Origin: Candidatus Zixiibacteriota bacterium
GTDB lineage: Bacteria > Zixibacteria > MSB-5A5 > GN15 > FEB-12
DNA: 64,000 bases
Assembly (NCBI GenBank): GCA_024280215.1
Contig: JAJRQO010000007.1
Coordinates: 120,758-184,757 of the forward strand
Reading direction: 5' to 3'
Shown: positions 28,414-36,528 of the stretch, one piece after another
Numbering within the stretch: position 1 is the stretch's first letter
Layout of the letters: each line of letters starts with the position of its first letter
Notes under the pieces: generated by a model
The model's input: only the letters and a program-made list of their open reading frames with translations
Told to the model about the DNA's origin: nothing
Database searches by the model: none
Program-made: the position numbers and the translations under genes

Positions 28414-28544
28414 CCTGATATTTGTGTCCTGCAATTAAAAAAGCCAACTTTTCAGATGGCTCGAAATTTATTATCAGAGTATTAGTTTGAAGTAGCAAGG
28501 GCACTTATATCTTTGCCTATCGCTTTGGCTTATTTTGTTAGAAA
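28414..28544. repeat. Decayed att-like scar (terminator + tRNA tail + integrase-arm motif)
   Basis: Bases 28414-28471 match the terminator unit at about 32772-32828 at roughly 50 of 57 positions by eye, including AAAGCCAACTTTTCAG. The next 25-30 bases can be read as a strongly mutated tRNA-fMet 3' end (TTTGAA conserved). At 28533-28544 comes TTTTGTTAGAAA, the arm-type motif found at both ends of the 26-kb element. Order and spacing copy the left end of that element. I infer an old integration scar at the same tRNA target. Confidence 0.5.
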
Positions 28545-29759
28545 TTAGTCCAGTATGTCATCGATGCTGTTGAGTCCATACACCGGAGGAATGCCGGACA
28601 TGAATTCCGAGGTCAGGCTTTCGCTGTTCAATAACAATTTATTCCCCTCAATGATTTTCTCATTACGCAATTGCTGTGCCCAGTCGATGATGCTATCAAT
28701 AGTAGGAACGTCCAAAGCTAATTGATCGGCAAACCATTTTGCGATGCATAGACCATAATGAATGTCGTCTGTAAAGAAACGATGGTTTTTGTCAATAGTC
28801 CATTCGCCGCTTTCTAATCGAACGGTGGGTGGTTTGATGGCTCCCAATGTCAGCGAAGTCGTGAATGACTTACGAATGTCGGTACTTTCAGACTGATAGG
28901 AGAGTCGCTCAAGACCCAAATAATCAAGCATGTATTTGAAATTCTTCTGAGGATATTTTGCCTTGATACTGTCTCGAATCTTAGAGAAATCTGCATCTAA
29001 CTCCTGCAGAAGGTCGGCCGATTTTTGGTCATAGTCATGGTAAAAATATGGGATATCTTTTTTATTCACCCATTTCCCACCATGTTTAAGAAACAAACCG
29101 TAGCAACGCGAAGGATGGATAATTTGATTGTCGACCGACAGAGTCAGTGACAAAAAATTATCAGCCTGTACGAAAGATCCTTTTTTTAACCATCGCTCAC
29201 AAAGGTTCTTTAACAAAAGGTCATTGAGTTCTGCGAAACGATTCGGCGGTGACACCGCTACGACATTGAGATCTTTACAACCATAGGTTACGCCCACCTT
29301 ACCATACTCAATGATACGGCATATCCACGGAATCAAACCGATAGCAAAAGTGGTGATATTCTTTAGTTCGAATTTCTTCTTGATTTCATCGACCATCCAG
29401 TTAAATCCTGCTTGACCATAGATAGTACCGACAAACACCTCTTTATCTTTGGCAAGATGCGGTGCAAGGTTGTGAAGAGCCAAGCGATATTTACTAACAG
29501 GCATGCACAAAATCACAAAAGTTGACTGTGGGATGACTTCAGCCGGATCGTTACTGATTTTCTTCAAGGAACCAGAAAATTCTTCCAAAAGTTCTCCATG
29601 AATTGAGTGCAACTGAACATCGACTTTCTGGGACCATTCCTTCGGTTTTCGTGTGAGAATGTTTACGTTAAAACCCGCACCAGAAAGAAAAGGGATCAAA
29701 ACATGTGCACTACTTCCACCACCGACTATTGTTACTTCTTTTATTACTTGTTCAACCAT
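28545..29759 (-). CDS. Octopine/opine dehydrogenase-family oxidoreductase
   Basis: A 404-residue enzyme with an N-terminal Rossmann fold (EVTIVGGGSSAHVLIPFLSGAGFNVNILTRKP, the G-x-G-x-x-A dinucleotide motif) and a helical C-terminal domain with the octopine-dehydrogenase His (NQIIHPSRCYGLF). Opine dehydrogenases reductively join an amino acid to a 2-oxo acid with NAD(P)H. It sits with an ATP-grasp ligase and a methyltransferase between two att-like scars, which suggests cargo for an amino-acid-derived small molecule such as an opine metallophore; that is inference. Start ATG at 29759. Confidence 0.75.
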   Translation of the reverse strand: MVEQVIKEVTIVGGGSSAHVLIPFLSGAGFNVNILTRKPKEWSQKVDVQLHSIHGELLEEFSGSLKKISNDPAEVIPQSTFVILCMPVSKYRLALHNLAPHLAKDKEVFVGTIYGQAGFNWMVDEIKKKFELKNITTFAIGLIPWICRIIEYGKVGVTYGCKDLNVVAVSPPNRFAELNDLLLKNLCERWLKKGSFVQADNFLSLTLSVDNQIIHPSRCYGLFLKHGGKWVNKKDIPYFYHDYDQKSADLLQELDADFSKIRDSIKAKYPQKNFKYMLDYLGLERLSYQSESTDIRKSFTTSLTLGAIKPPTVRLESGEWTIDKNHRFFTDDIHYGLCIAKWFADQLALDVPTIDSIIDWAQQLRNEKIIEGNKLLLNSESLTSEFMSGIPPVYGLNSIDDILD

Positions 29760-29982
29760 GTTGTTACCTTACTTGTCTGAAATTTTAAAAAACGACAGGA
29801 CTGTCTTTAAGATTATCCGCTACGAGTAATCGCTTTCTTCATTAATATAACTCTCCCAAACACATTATTTGATTAGCGTATAACTCCCGCCTACACTTTT
29901 AAAGCATATGTGTGGTGATGTGAGATATTCAGAAATTGAATCTTCTACATCTGCTTTCAAAATGTTCCCTCTATTCTGTTAA

Positions 29983-31128
29983 TCATAAATTAACTATATT
30001 TTTACGTGTTAGCTTTCTTATATCATGATGATGCAATGAGTTGGAAGCCGTTCTATCAAGCTGATTGATAAGTTCCATTACTCGTAGGTTACAGCAACTG
30101 TTTCGGCAGAAAATACCTTCTTCAAATTGCCATTTATGTGTGGTATAGTCATATAAATATCGACCCGGCTTACCGTCGATATACATTTGAGATTCTATGT
30201 ATGCCGCAAAGTGAGACTGAATTTCGTTGACAACAAAATGTCCATTTGGAGTTTCAAATATGTCCACATTGATTGCCGTGTATCCGGCATCGTCTGTTAA
30301 CTCACGAATAAAATCCAACAGTTCTATCGGAGGGTTATACCATCCCACTTTTCCGGAACCACTATGAAATATCCCATCGGCAAGTTTCTGGTGTCCGAAA
30401 TATGAATCACCGATACGAATCATTCTCCACTCAGCGACTTCTGGAAGAAATTCCTGAAACACGATATACCCCCATTCGCTATCACGACTATCGGCTCCTT
30501 TGCAGACAAGTCCTTTCCCGAAACGCTTATTAACATATTGCATAAGTTCTCTTCGGTTATGAAGAATCTCTACCCCTGCACTCCTTGAGCCCATATCGTG
30601 TTTTACTACAAGCGGTAAGTCAGCTTCTTTGGCAATTTTCAAAGCTTGTTCATGAGAATATAATACCCATGTCTTCGTATGCGGTATGTTATGTGATTCA
30701 AGCCAATAAGACATCCGTAGTTTACTTTCATTCAACCAAACTTCATCGTAGGTTGGATAAATCGTCTTATGCATTTCATCAACTATTATCTTCAATCGTT
30801 CGTCAAACATACGTTTATGTATGCTCACTTTAAAGGATGGCCACACAAGAAAAGCATCACATCCGCTATTCTGTATGACCTGAATCCAGTCAGAGCCTGA
30901 GATATCGAGAGTCTTATAGTGAACCTCTAAGTCTTCACATGCCGAGATATATGGTAAATGGTTGTTATCAAATTCTTCAATTATCCCAAGCAGATACTTC
31001 GGTTTATTTCTAATTTTATCTGTTGATTTGATATCTCTATGAGAATCTAACTGCAGTGGGATAGTTGCTTGAATCTTTGATATTTTCATTTGTTTCTCTT
31101 TCATAAACCTATTTTTAAACTCACCCAT
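29983..31128 (-). CDS. ATP-grasp ligase-like protein
   Basis: A 381-residue protein with an ATP-grasp core: PLVVKHDMGSRSAGVEIL (nucleotide Lys and glycine-rich loop), YIVFQEFLPEVAEWRMIRIGD, and VDIFETPNGHFVVNEIQSHF with the metal-binding Glu/Asn. Such enzymes activate a carboxylate as acyl-phosphate and join it to an amine or thiol, as in RimK or D-Ala ligases. The C terminus has a Cys cluster (CRNSCCNLR). Three Met codons lie within the first 14 residues; ATG 31089 or 31104 has a better ribosome-binding site than 31128. It shares the minus strand with the opine-dehydrogenase gene. Confidence 0.7.
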   Translation of the reverse strand: MGEFKNRFMKEKQMKISKIQATIPLQLDSHRDIKSTDKIRNKPKYLLGIIEEFDNNHLPYISACEDLEVHYKTLDISGSDWIQVIQNSGCDAFLVWPSFKVSIHKRMFDERLKIIVDEMHKTIYPTYDEVWLNESKLRMSYWLESHNIPHTKTWVLYSHEQALKIAKEADLPLVVKHDMGSRSAGVEILHNRRELMQYVNKRFGKGLVCKGADSRDSEWGYIVFQEFLPEVAEWRMIRIGDSYFGHQKLADGIFHSGSGKVGWYNPPIELLDFIRELTDDAGYTAINVDIFETPNGHFVVNEIQSHFAAYIESQMYIDGKPGRYLYDYTTHKWQFEEGIFCRNSCCNLRVMELINQLDRTASNSLHHHDIRKLTRKNIVNL

Positions 31129-31673
31129 TTAATATGAGAGACTCCAAAAAAATCTGGTCGTAATCTCGCAGTTTTCCATATGCAACAATCGTTAAGCAAA
31201 ACGAATTTGTTTGCTACAGTTGCTATAGATTAAAGCATTATTAAGTTTTGGGGGGGCTGATATATAAGTCCGACAAAAACCTGCTATAAGTATAGCAAAA
31301 GAATAGTGCTTACCCTAAGCTTATTATATCAAGTTATGGAGATAGTTTGTAAGTAGGATGGTATCATGTGGTTAAGGTAGAAACTGTATAGTCGGAGCTG
31401 ATGGCTTATTTTTTTTTACCCTATATAACTGTGTAGTTTTGTATTTCAGAAGCCCTGTACTCCTAAACTGCGGTGAATCGGTTTAGTAATTACGACAATA
31501 AGACGTCTGGAGTATCTGTTTCTTAACTATTATATTTGATGAAATCGAGTTAAGAAAGGTATAGAACAATTATATAATAAATTTAAAATAATATTGTAGA
31601 CTTGTAAAATCTATTATTCATGTATATTTTGTAGTTATAGATAATAATCTCGTTTAAATAAGGAATATAGACA
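31129..31673. other. Long divergent intergenic region
   Basis: 545 bases between the ATP-grasp gene (minus) and the methyltransferase gene (plus). No ORF with coding character is seen. It has a few short inverted repeats (for example TGCTATA..TATAGCA near 31292 and AGCAAA..TTTGCT near 31196) and a GGGGGGG run. Promoters for both flanking genes must be here but are not clear. Confidence 0.3.
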
Positions 31674-32459
31674 ATGGGAACAGCAGGAAATCAAGGTGAA
31701 CTTTGGAGTAAAATCCCTCATGATTGGGCAAAACTTCAGGAACCAATGCATGCACCACTTTGGGAAGCTATGTTTGATAGTGGTGCAGTTTGTTCGGGAA
31801 CTCACTTTCTTGACGCTGGTTGTGGTGGTGGTGGAGCAAGTATGATGGCTGCTGAAAGAGGAGCTTCAGTTAGTGGAATTGATGCGGCTGAAGGGTTGAT
31901 AAAGTTTGCCCATGAGCGTTTGCCAAGTGGTGATTTTCGAGTTGGAGATATTGAAAGTTTACCATATGAAGATGAGATATTTGATACGGTGTTTGCTGCG
32001 AGCTCAGTACAATATTCGGGAAATCGAATAGCAACGCTACGTGAATTTGGACGTGTTTGCAAACCAACGGGAAGTATTGTTGTGGGATTGTTCGGGCCTC
32101 CTGAAAAAGTGAAATTCTCTTCTATCTTCAAGGCAATGCGTGATGCTATGCCAGAACCACCAAAAGGCGGTGGACCATTTGAACTTTCTGGCGATGGAAT
32201 TTTAGAAGGGTTGTTTACAGAGGCAGGGTTGAGAGTGATTGGTGGTAATGAAATAGATTGTCCCTTTAAGTATACCGATTTTGAAATGTTTTATAGAGCC
32301 AATGTTTCAGCTGGACCAATGCAAGGAATGCTTCAGAGTATTAGTGAAGTAAAATTAAAAACGATATTACGTAATGCGGTCGAGCAGTTCTGTCTACCCA
32401 GTGGAGAGATTATCATCCAACCCAATATTTTTAAATATATCGTTGCTACCCGTTATTAA
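31674..32459 (+). CDS. Class I SAM-dependent methyltransferase
   Basis: A 261-residue methyltransferase of the Methyltransf_11/UbiE-like type. SAM-binding motif I is FLDAGCGGGGASMMAAERG, followed by the acidic end of strand 2 (SGIDAAEGLI) and motif II/III features DFRVGDIESLPYEDEIFDTVFAASSVQY. The substrate is not evident. The start has GGAATA upstream. It is the right-hand gene of the putative old island, divergent from the ATP-grasp gene. Confidence 0.8.
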   Translation: MGTAGNQGELWSKIPHDWAKLQEPMHAPLWEAMFDSGAVCSGTHFLDAGCGGGGASMMAAERGASVSGIDAAEGLIKFAHERLPSGDFRVGDIESLPYEDEIFDTVFAASSVQYSGNRIATLREFGRVCKPTGSIVVGLFGPPEKVKFSSIFKAMRDAMPEPPKGGGPFELSGDGILEGLFTEAGLRVIGGNEIDCPFKYTDFEMFYRANVSAGPMQGMLQSISEVKLKTILRNAVEQFCLPSGEIIIQPNIFKYIVATRY

Positions 32460-32493
32460 TTGTGACAATCAAAATAATGTAGGATATTGTAAA

Positions 32494-32526
32494 GTAGAAC
32501 TCTTTAGATGTTCTACAATTCTTTCT
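32494..32526 (+). terminator. Possible terminator of the methyltransferase gene
   Basis: GTAGAAC / GTTCTAC, 7-bp stem with a 9-base loop, then a T-rich but interrupted tract. Confidence 0.35.
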
Positions 32527-32546
32527 GTTTTTTAATTTAATCTGCA

Positions 32547-32577
32547 ATAAAAAAAGACCAGCTATTCAACTGGTCTT
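32547..32577 (-). terminator. Minus-strand terminator beside the tRNA-tail array
   Basis: AAGACCAG / CTGGTCTT stem with an A-run on the left, i.e. a T-run on the minus strand. It resembles the tRNA terminators in the adjacent repeat units. Confidence 0.6.
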
Positions 32578-32583
32578 AAAATT

Positions 32584-32906
32584 TGGTAGCGGGGAGTCGG
32601 TTTGAAGCCTTTGGCTCTTTCAATTGTTGATAAATTCAGATATTGAATAAATCAGGCTTAGCCTGTGGTAGCGGGGGTCGGTTTGAAGCCTTTGGCTCTT
32701 TCAATTGTTGATAAATTCAGATATTGAATAAATCAGGCTTAGCCTGTGGTAGCGGGGAGTCGGTTTCGTATCCTGCCATTTGTGTCCAGCAATAAAAAAA
32801 GCCAACTTTTCAGTTGGCTTGAAATTTGGTAGCGGGGAGTCGGTTTCGTATCCTGCCATTTGTGTCCAGCAATAAAAAAAGCCAACTTTTCAGTTGGCTT
32901 GAAATT
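32584..32906 (-). repeat. Tandem array of tRNA-fMet 3' tails with spacer/terminator units
   Basis: Four units, each starting with the 3' tail of tRNA-fMet (plus strand TGGTAGCGGGGAG or a close variant), at 32584, 32666, 32747 and 32827, with a fifth tail at 32907 opening the attL tRNA fragment. Units 1-2 (82 and 81 bases) share a spacer ending CAGGCTTAGCCTG. Units 3-4 (80 bases each) share another spacer carrying a minus-strand terminator (AAGCCAAC/GTTGGCTT with A-run). The array lies where the tRNA's native downstream region would be, and looks like duplicated att remnants. Confidence 0.85.
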
Positions 32907-32952
32907 TGGTAGCGGGGAGAGGATTTGAACCTCTGACCTTCGGGTTATGAGC
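32902..32952 (-). repeat. attL: 51-bp direct repeat of the tRNA-fMet 3' half
   Basis: Identical to 59560-59610 except at two bases (G at 32919, C at 32933). It reads from AAATTTGGTAGCGGGGA to GGGTTATGAGC and covers the tRNA from its 3' CCA through the anticodon. This is the displaced original tRNA end left by integration. The two differences form one compensated base pair in the T stem. Confidence 0.9.
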
Positions 32953-32966
32953 TTGCTCAGTTGTCC

Positions 32967-33059
32967 GAACAACAGAAAGCACCAGACACTAACCTGTAGT
33001 ATTAGCAACTACTTACAGGAAACAAAGTGTCTGGTGTTTTCCCTTATTATCTGTTGTTC
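32967..33059. repeat. Large inverted repeat just inside the left end
   Basis: GAACAACAGA (32967) pairs with TCTGTTGTTC (to 33059), and CACCAGACACT (32980-32990) pairs with AGTGTCTGGTG (33026-33036), with a further small stem inside. It forms a 93-base two-part hairpin about 15 bases from attL. It may be a recombination-site structure or a fold formed in single-stranded DNA. Confidence 0.75.
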
Positions 33060-33065
33060 TTGCTT

Positions 33066-33089
33066 GTTTTGTTAGAAAACTGTTAGAAA
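33066..33089 (+). promoter_or_regulatory. Arm-type integrase site, left (two TGTTAGAAA copies, 11-bp period)
   Basis: A 24-base sequence containing TGTTAGAAA twice, 11 bp apart, is found identically at 59471-59494 within the integrase gene. One lies on each side of the recombination core, the usual layout of integrase arm sites. Confidence 0.6.
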
Positions 33090-33125
33090 GAGGTGTATGT
33101 CAAAAATCTTGTAATCTTAATTTTC

Positions 33126-33192
33126 GTTTACTTTTACTTGACAATGTAAACAATATTTGCTAATCTGTTGACATTAATGAAAAGATGTAAAC
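33126..33192 (+). promoter_or_regulatory. Promoter and operator-like repeats of the fic gene
   Basis: TTGACA (33138), 17 bases, TAATCT (33161). GTTTAC at 33126 and GTAAAC at 33146 form an inverted repeat around the -35; a further GTAAAC lies at 33187, ten bases before the ATG. The Fic protein has a C-terminal winged-helix-like region, so autoregulation is plausible. Confidence 0.5.
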
Positions 33193-33201
33193 GGAATTAA
33201 T

Positions 33202-34329
33202 ATGGAAATTGGAAAATTAGTAAAACAAAAAGAAGGCTATAAGGCATTTATTCCTAATGAATTTCCACCTGATGAGGGATTAAAGCTATCTCAAGAACTT
33301 ATTCTCAAGCATTCCACAGCAGAACGTCTTTTAGGGAAATTAGATGGAATAACTCAACTTCTACCTGATGTAGATTTCTTCCTATACATGTATATCCGAA
33401 AGGATGCGACTTCTTCTAGTCAAATAGAAGGTACTCGGGCAACTATGATAGATGCTATTGAAGCGGAAGCAAAAACCAAAGAATCTCTACCTGATGATGT
33501 AGATGATATTTTACATTATATTAAAGCTCTCAACTACGGTTTAAAAAGATTAGCAGAATTTCCAATGAGTCTCCGCTTTATTAGGGAACTTCATAAAGAA
33601 CTTATGGAAGAAGCCAGAGCAACTCATTTTTCTGACCCAGGTAATTTTAGAAAAAGTCAAAACTGGATAGGAGGTACGACTCCAGCAAATGCCAGTTTTG
33701 TTCCGCCCCCACCTATTGAAATGCAGATAGCTCTTAATGACTTTGAAAAATTTCTTCATTCTGAAGATGCAATGTTGCCACTTCTCAAAGCTGGCTTGAT
33801 TCACGCACAATTTGAAACTATTCATCCATTTCTTGATGGTAACGGAAGAACTGGACGTTTACTAATTACGTTTTATCTTTGGTTAAGTAATCTTCTTGAG
33901 AAGCCAGTTTTGTTTCTTGCTACTTATTTTAAAAAACATCAAAAAATATATTACACCAAACTTGATGGTTATCGTAATGGCGAAGTGAAGGAATGGCTTG
34001 AGTTCTTACTTGATGGTATAATTGAAACTGCTGAAGAAGCAATATCTACTGTTCAGGCAATTACTGAATTAAGACAAGAAGATATGGAAAAAATTCAGGC
34101 ACTAAGTAAAACATCTTCTGAAAGTGGGATTATAGTCCTACGTAATTTATTTGCTTTACCAATTGTTAATGTTAATACGGTAAAGAAATGGACAGGCTTC
34201 ACAAGACAAGGTTCTCAAAGAGTAATTGATCGCTTTGTAAAACTTGGCATACTTGAACAAAAAGACAAAAACGAAAAATACGGTAGGTCATTTATCTACC
34301 GACGATATGTAGATATATTTACAGATTAG
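33202..34329 (+). CDS. Fic-family AMP-transferase with Fic_N and C-terminal HTH
   Basis: A 375-residue protein. Fic_N domain at about residues 15-90, including an N-terminal inhibitory helix motif S-x-x-x-E-G (SQIEG at 73-77), which would make it a class II Fic protein. The catalytic motif HPFLDGNGRTGR lies at 208-219 with all key residues. A winged-helix region (NVNTVKKWTGFTRQGSQRVIDRFVKLGI) sits near the C terminus. Fic proteins transfer AMP from ATP to Ser/Thr/Tyr of targets; targets here are unknown. It is the first gene inside the left end and could act in defence, stabilisation or autoregulation. Confidence 0.92.
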   Translation: MEIGKLVKQKEGYKAFIPNEFPPDEGLKLSQELILKHSTAERLLGKLDGITQLLPDVDFFLYMYIRKDATSSSQIEGTRATMIDAIEAEAKTKESLPDDVDDILHYIKALNYGLKRLAEFPMSLRFIRELHKELMEEARATHFSDPGNFRKSQNWIGGTTPANASFVPPPPIEMQIALNDFEKFLHSEDAMLPLLKAGLIHAQFETIHPFLDGNGRTGRLLITFYLWLSNLLEKPVLFLATYFKKHQKIYYTKLDGYRNGEVKEWLEFLLDGIIETAEEAISTVQAITELRQEDMEKIQALSKTSSESGIIVLRNLFALPIVNVNTVKKWTGFTRQGSQRVIDRFVKLGILEQKDKNEKYGRSFIYRRYVDIFTD

Positions 34330-34423
34330 AATTTAAAATAAATTATAAAAAAATAATTTTATATATGCTAAGAGAGTATGTGATGAATATATTTTATCTA
34401 TTGTATTATAATGAGTTAGGAAT

Positions 34424-36526
34424 ATGAAAAAACTTAATAAATTTGACATTGAATTTTTAATTGAAGCACTCAAGAGTAGGAAAGAAATTCCTCTTGAGTA
34501 TAAATATGCTCTTTTCCCAACGAAGCAAAAAGAGTATGAGCTAGTTTATGCTGGGAAAATGCGTAAAGAGGATATTCTAGCAGATAATGAAGAAGCAAAA
34601 GCAGTACCGTTACAGGTAGAAAAAATATTTAATGGCAAAAAATATCCTTTATTTACAAAGAATTGGCATAACTTTTTAGTCTTTGGTGATAATTTGCAAA
34701 TATTAAAAACTTTTAATAAAAATAGTGATCCTTTGATTAAAAATAAAATAAAAGGAAAAGTAAAACTAATTTACATTGATCCACCATTTGCGACAGAAAG
34801 TGATTTTAAAAGTAAAGATGGTGCGAAAGCATATACTGATAAAACAAAAGGATCAGAATTTATTGAATTTTTAAGAAAAAGATTGATTGTTGCTCGTGAA
34901 ATTCTTGCTGATGATGGAACTATTTTTGTTCACTTGGACACTAAAAAAGGACATTATATTAAGTTGGTTTTAGATGAAATATTTGGAGAATCCAATTTTC
35001 TGAATGAAGTTATTTGGCAAAAGATAAACAATCCCAAAAAACAGTCAAGTTCGTTTGGAAAAGTTCATGATATCATCTTTGTATATTCTAAATCTGGCTC
35101 AAATACTTTTAATCAAATTTTTACTGAATATGATGAAAAATATGTAACTAACACGTACAAGTATATTGAAGAAAAAACAGAAAGAAAATTTGGCTCATTT
35201 GATTTAACTCAGAAAGGTAGTGGTCCAATTAGATATTTTGGCAAAAAATATGGAGATTTAAAACCGCCAAAAGGTAAACATTGGATATGGGGTCAAGAAA
35301 GAATTGACGAAGCTCTTAAAAAGAATCTAATTATATTCACAAAAAATGGAACACCAAGAGTAAAAAAATATTTAGACGAAATGGATGGCAAAGTCATTTC
35401 AGACCTGTGGACAGATATTTTAAACATTCAAGCAAATTCAAATGAAAACATTGACTATCCTACACAGAAACCTGAAAAACTAATTGAAAGAATTATAAAA
35501 GCATCCACAAATGAAGGTGATCTTATTTTGGATTTCTTTTGTGGCTCTGGTTCTACTCTTGCAGTTGCAGAAAAACTTGGAAGACGTTGGGTTGGTTGTG
35601 ATATTGGGAAATTAGCAATTTATACTACGCAAAAACGACTATTGAATATTGATCAAAGCAAAGATATTGAAAATCCTAAAATAAAATATGGTAAGCCTGC
35701 CAAATCTTTTGGAGTTGTTACTTCAGGGCTTTATAATCTTAGTAAAATATTTGCTCTTAAAAAAGATGAATATGTTGATTTTGTAAAACGACTATTTGAA
35801 ATTGATGAGAGAACTAAGAAGAAGATTAGTGGTGTTGAAATTGACGGAAAGAAAAGAGAATTCTATGTGAAAATATTTCCATATTGGGATTTAAAAAATG
35901 TAAGTGTGGATGAAAAGTATTTAAAAGAACTACATAAGAGTATTGGAAATAAAATTGATAGCAGGTTTTATATTATAGCACCTGCTAATAACGTAGATTT
36001 TATTAGTGATTATCATCAAATAGGCAATGTCAGATATTATTTTTTGAAAGTACCATATCAAATAATCAAAGAATTACACAAAGTACAATTTAAAAAATTA
36101 AGACAACCTCAAAGCAAAAAAAATATAAATGATCTTGATGAAGCAATAGGTTTTCATTTTATTCGTCAACCAGAAGTGAAATCAGAAATTAAAAAGATAA
36201 AAGATAAGATTGTTTTACGAATTAAAAAATTTGAATCTGCTTATAGTAAAGATGAGACTGGGGAAAAGCTTGTTAATTTTGGTAGTTTAGCAATGTTACT
36301 TGTAGATTTGAATTATAACGGTGAAGCTTTTCTGATGACTGATTATTATTTTGCTGATGAATTGTTGGATATAAACAAAGATAAGACTGATGATGAAATT
36401 AAAGCGGAACTAAAAAAGAAGCGAGTAATTAAGAAAGAGTTTATTAAAAAAGATTGTGGTAAGAAGATTATGGCTATTTATGTTGATATATATGGAAATG
36501 AATTTAAAGAAATTTTTAAAATATAG
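34424..36526 (+). CDS. mod: Type III restriction-modification methyltransferase (Mod)
   Basis: A 700-residue adenine-N6 methyltransferase of the beta class: catalytic motif IV DPPF (LIYIDPPFATESDF) comes before the SAM-binding motif I (LILDFFCGSGSTLAVAEKLGRRWVGCDIGK). The region between is the target-recognition part (about residues 200-330). It modifies one strand of an asymmetric site and also gives the restriction complex its specificity. The stop is followed two bases later by the res ATG, so they are coupled. Target sequence cannot be read from the sequence. Confidence 0.9.
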   Translation: MKKLNKFDIEFLIEALKSRKEIPLEYKYALFPTKQKEYELVYAGKMRKEDILADNEEAKAVPLQVEKIFNGKKYPLFTKNWHNFLVFGDNLQILKTFNKNSDPLIKNKIKGKVKLIYIDPPFATESDFKSKDGAKAYTDKTKGSEFIEFLRKRLIVAREILADDGTIFVHLDTKKGHYIKLVLDEIFGESNFLNEVIWQKINNPKKQSSSFGKVHDIIFVYSKSGSNTFNQIFTEYDEKYVTNTYKYIEEKTERKFGSFDLTQKGSGPIRYFGKKYGDLKPPKGKHWIWGQERIDEALKKNLIIFTKNGTPRVKKYLDEMDGKVISDLWTDILNIQANSNENIDYPTQKPEKLIERIIKASTNEGDLILDFFCGSGSTLAVAEKLGRRWVGCDIGKLAIYTTQKRLLNIDQSKDIENPKIKYGKPAKSFGVVTSGLYNLSKIFALKKDEYVDFVKRLFEIDERTKKKISGVEIDGKKREFYVKIFPYWDLKNVSVDEKYLKELHKSIGNKIDSRFYIIAPANNVDFISDYHQIGNVRYYFLKVPYQIIKELHKVQFKKLRQPQSKKNINDLDEAIGFHFIRQPEVKSEIKKIKDKIVLRIKKFESAYSKDETGEKLVNFGSLAMLLVDLNYNGEAFLMTDYYFADELLDINKDKTDDEIKAELKKKRVIKKEFIKKDCGKKIMAIYVDIYGNEFKEIFKI

Positions 36527-36528
36527 AT

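Noticed and set aside
28533-28544. TTTTGTTAGAAA as independent proof of integration
   Set aside because: A 12-base AT-rich match alone could be chance; it counts only together with the adjacent 57-base terminator-unit match.
32584-32952. CRISPR-like array (short repeats at regular 80-82 base spacing)
   Set aside because: The 'spacers' are identical in pairs, the repeat is the tail of a tRNA, and no cas genes are nearby. It is an att/tRNA-tail array.
32739-33008. ORF of 89 residues on the minus strand
   Set aside because: It runs through the tRNA-tail repeats and attL; its internal repeats come from that array.
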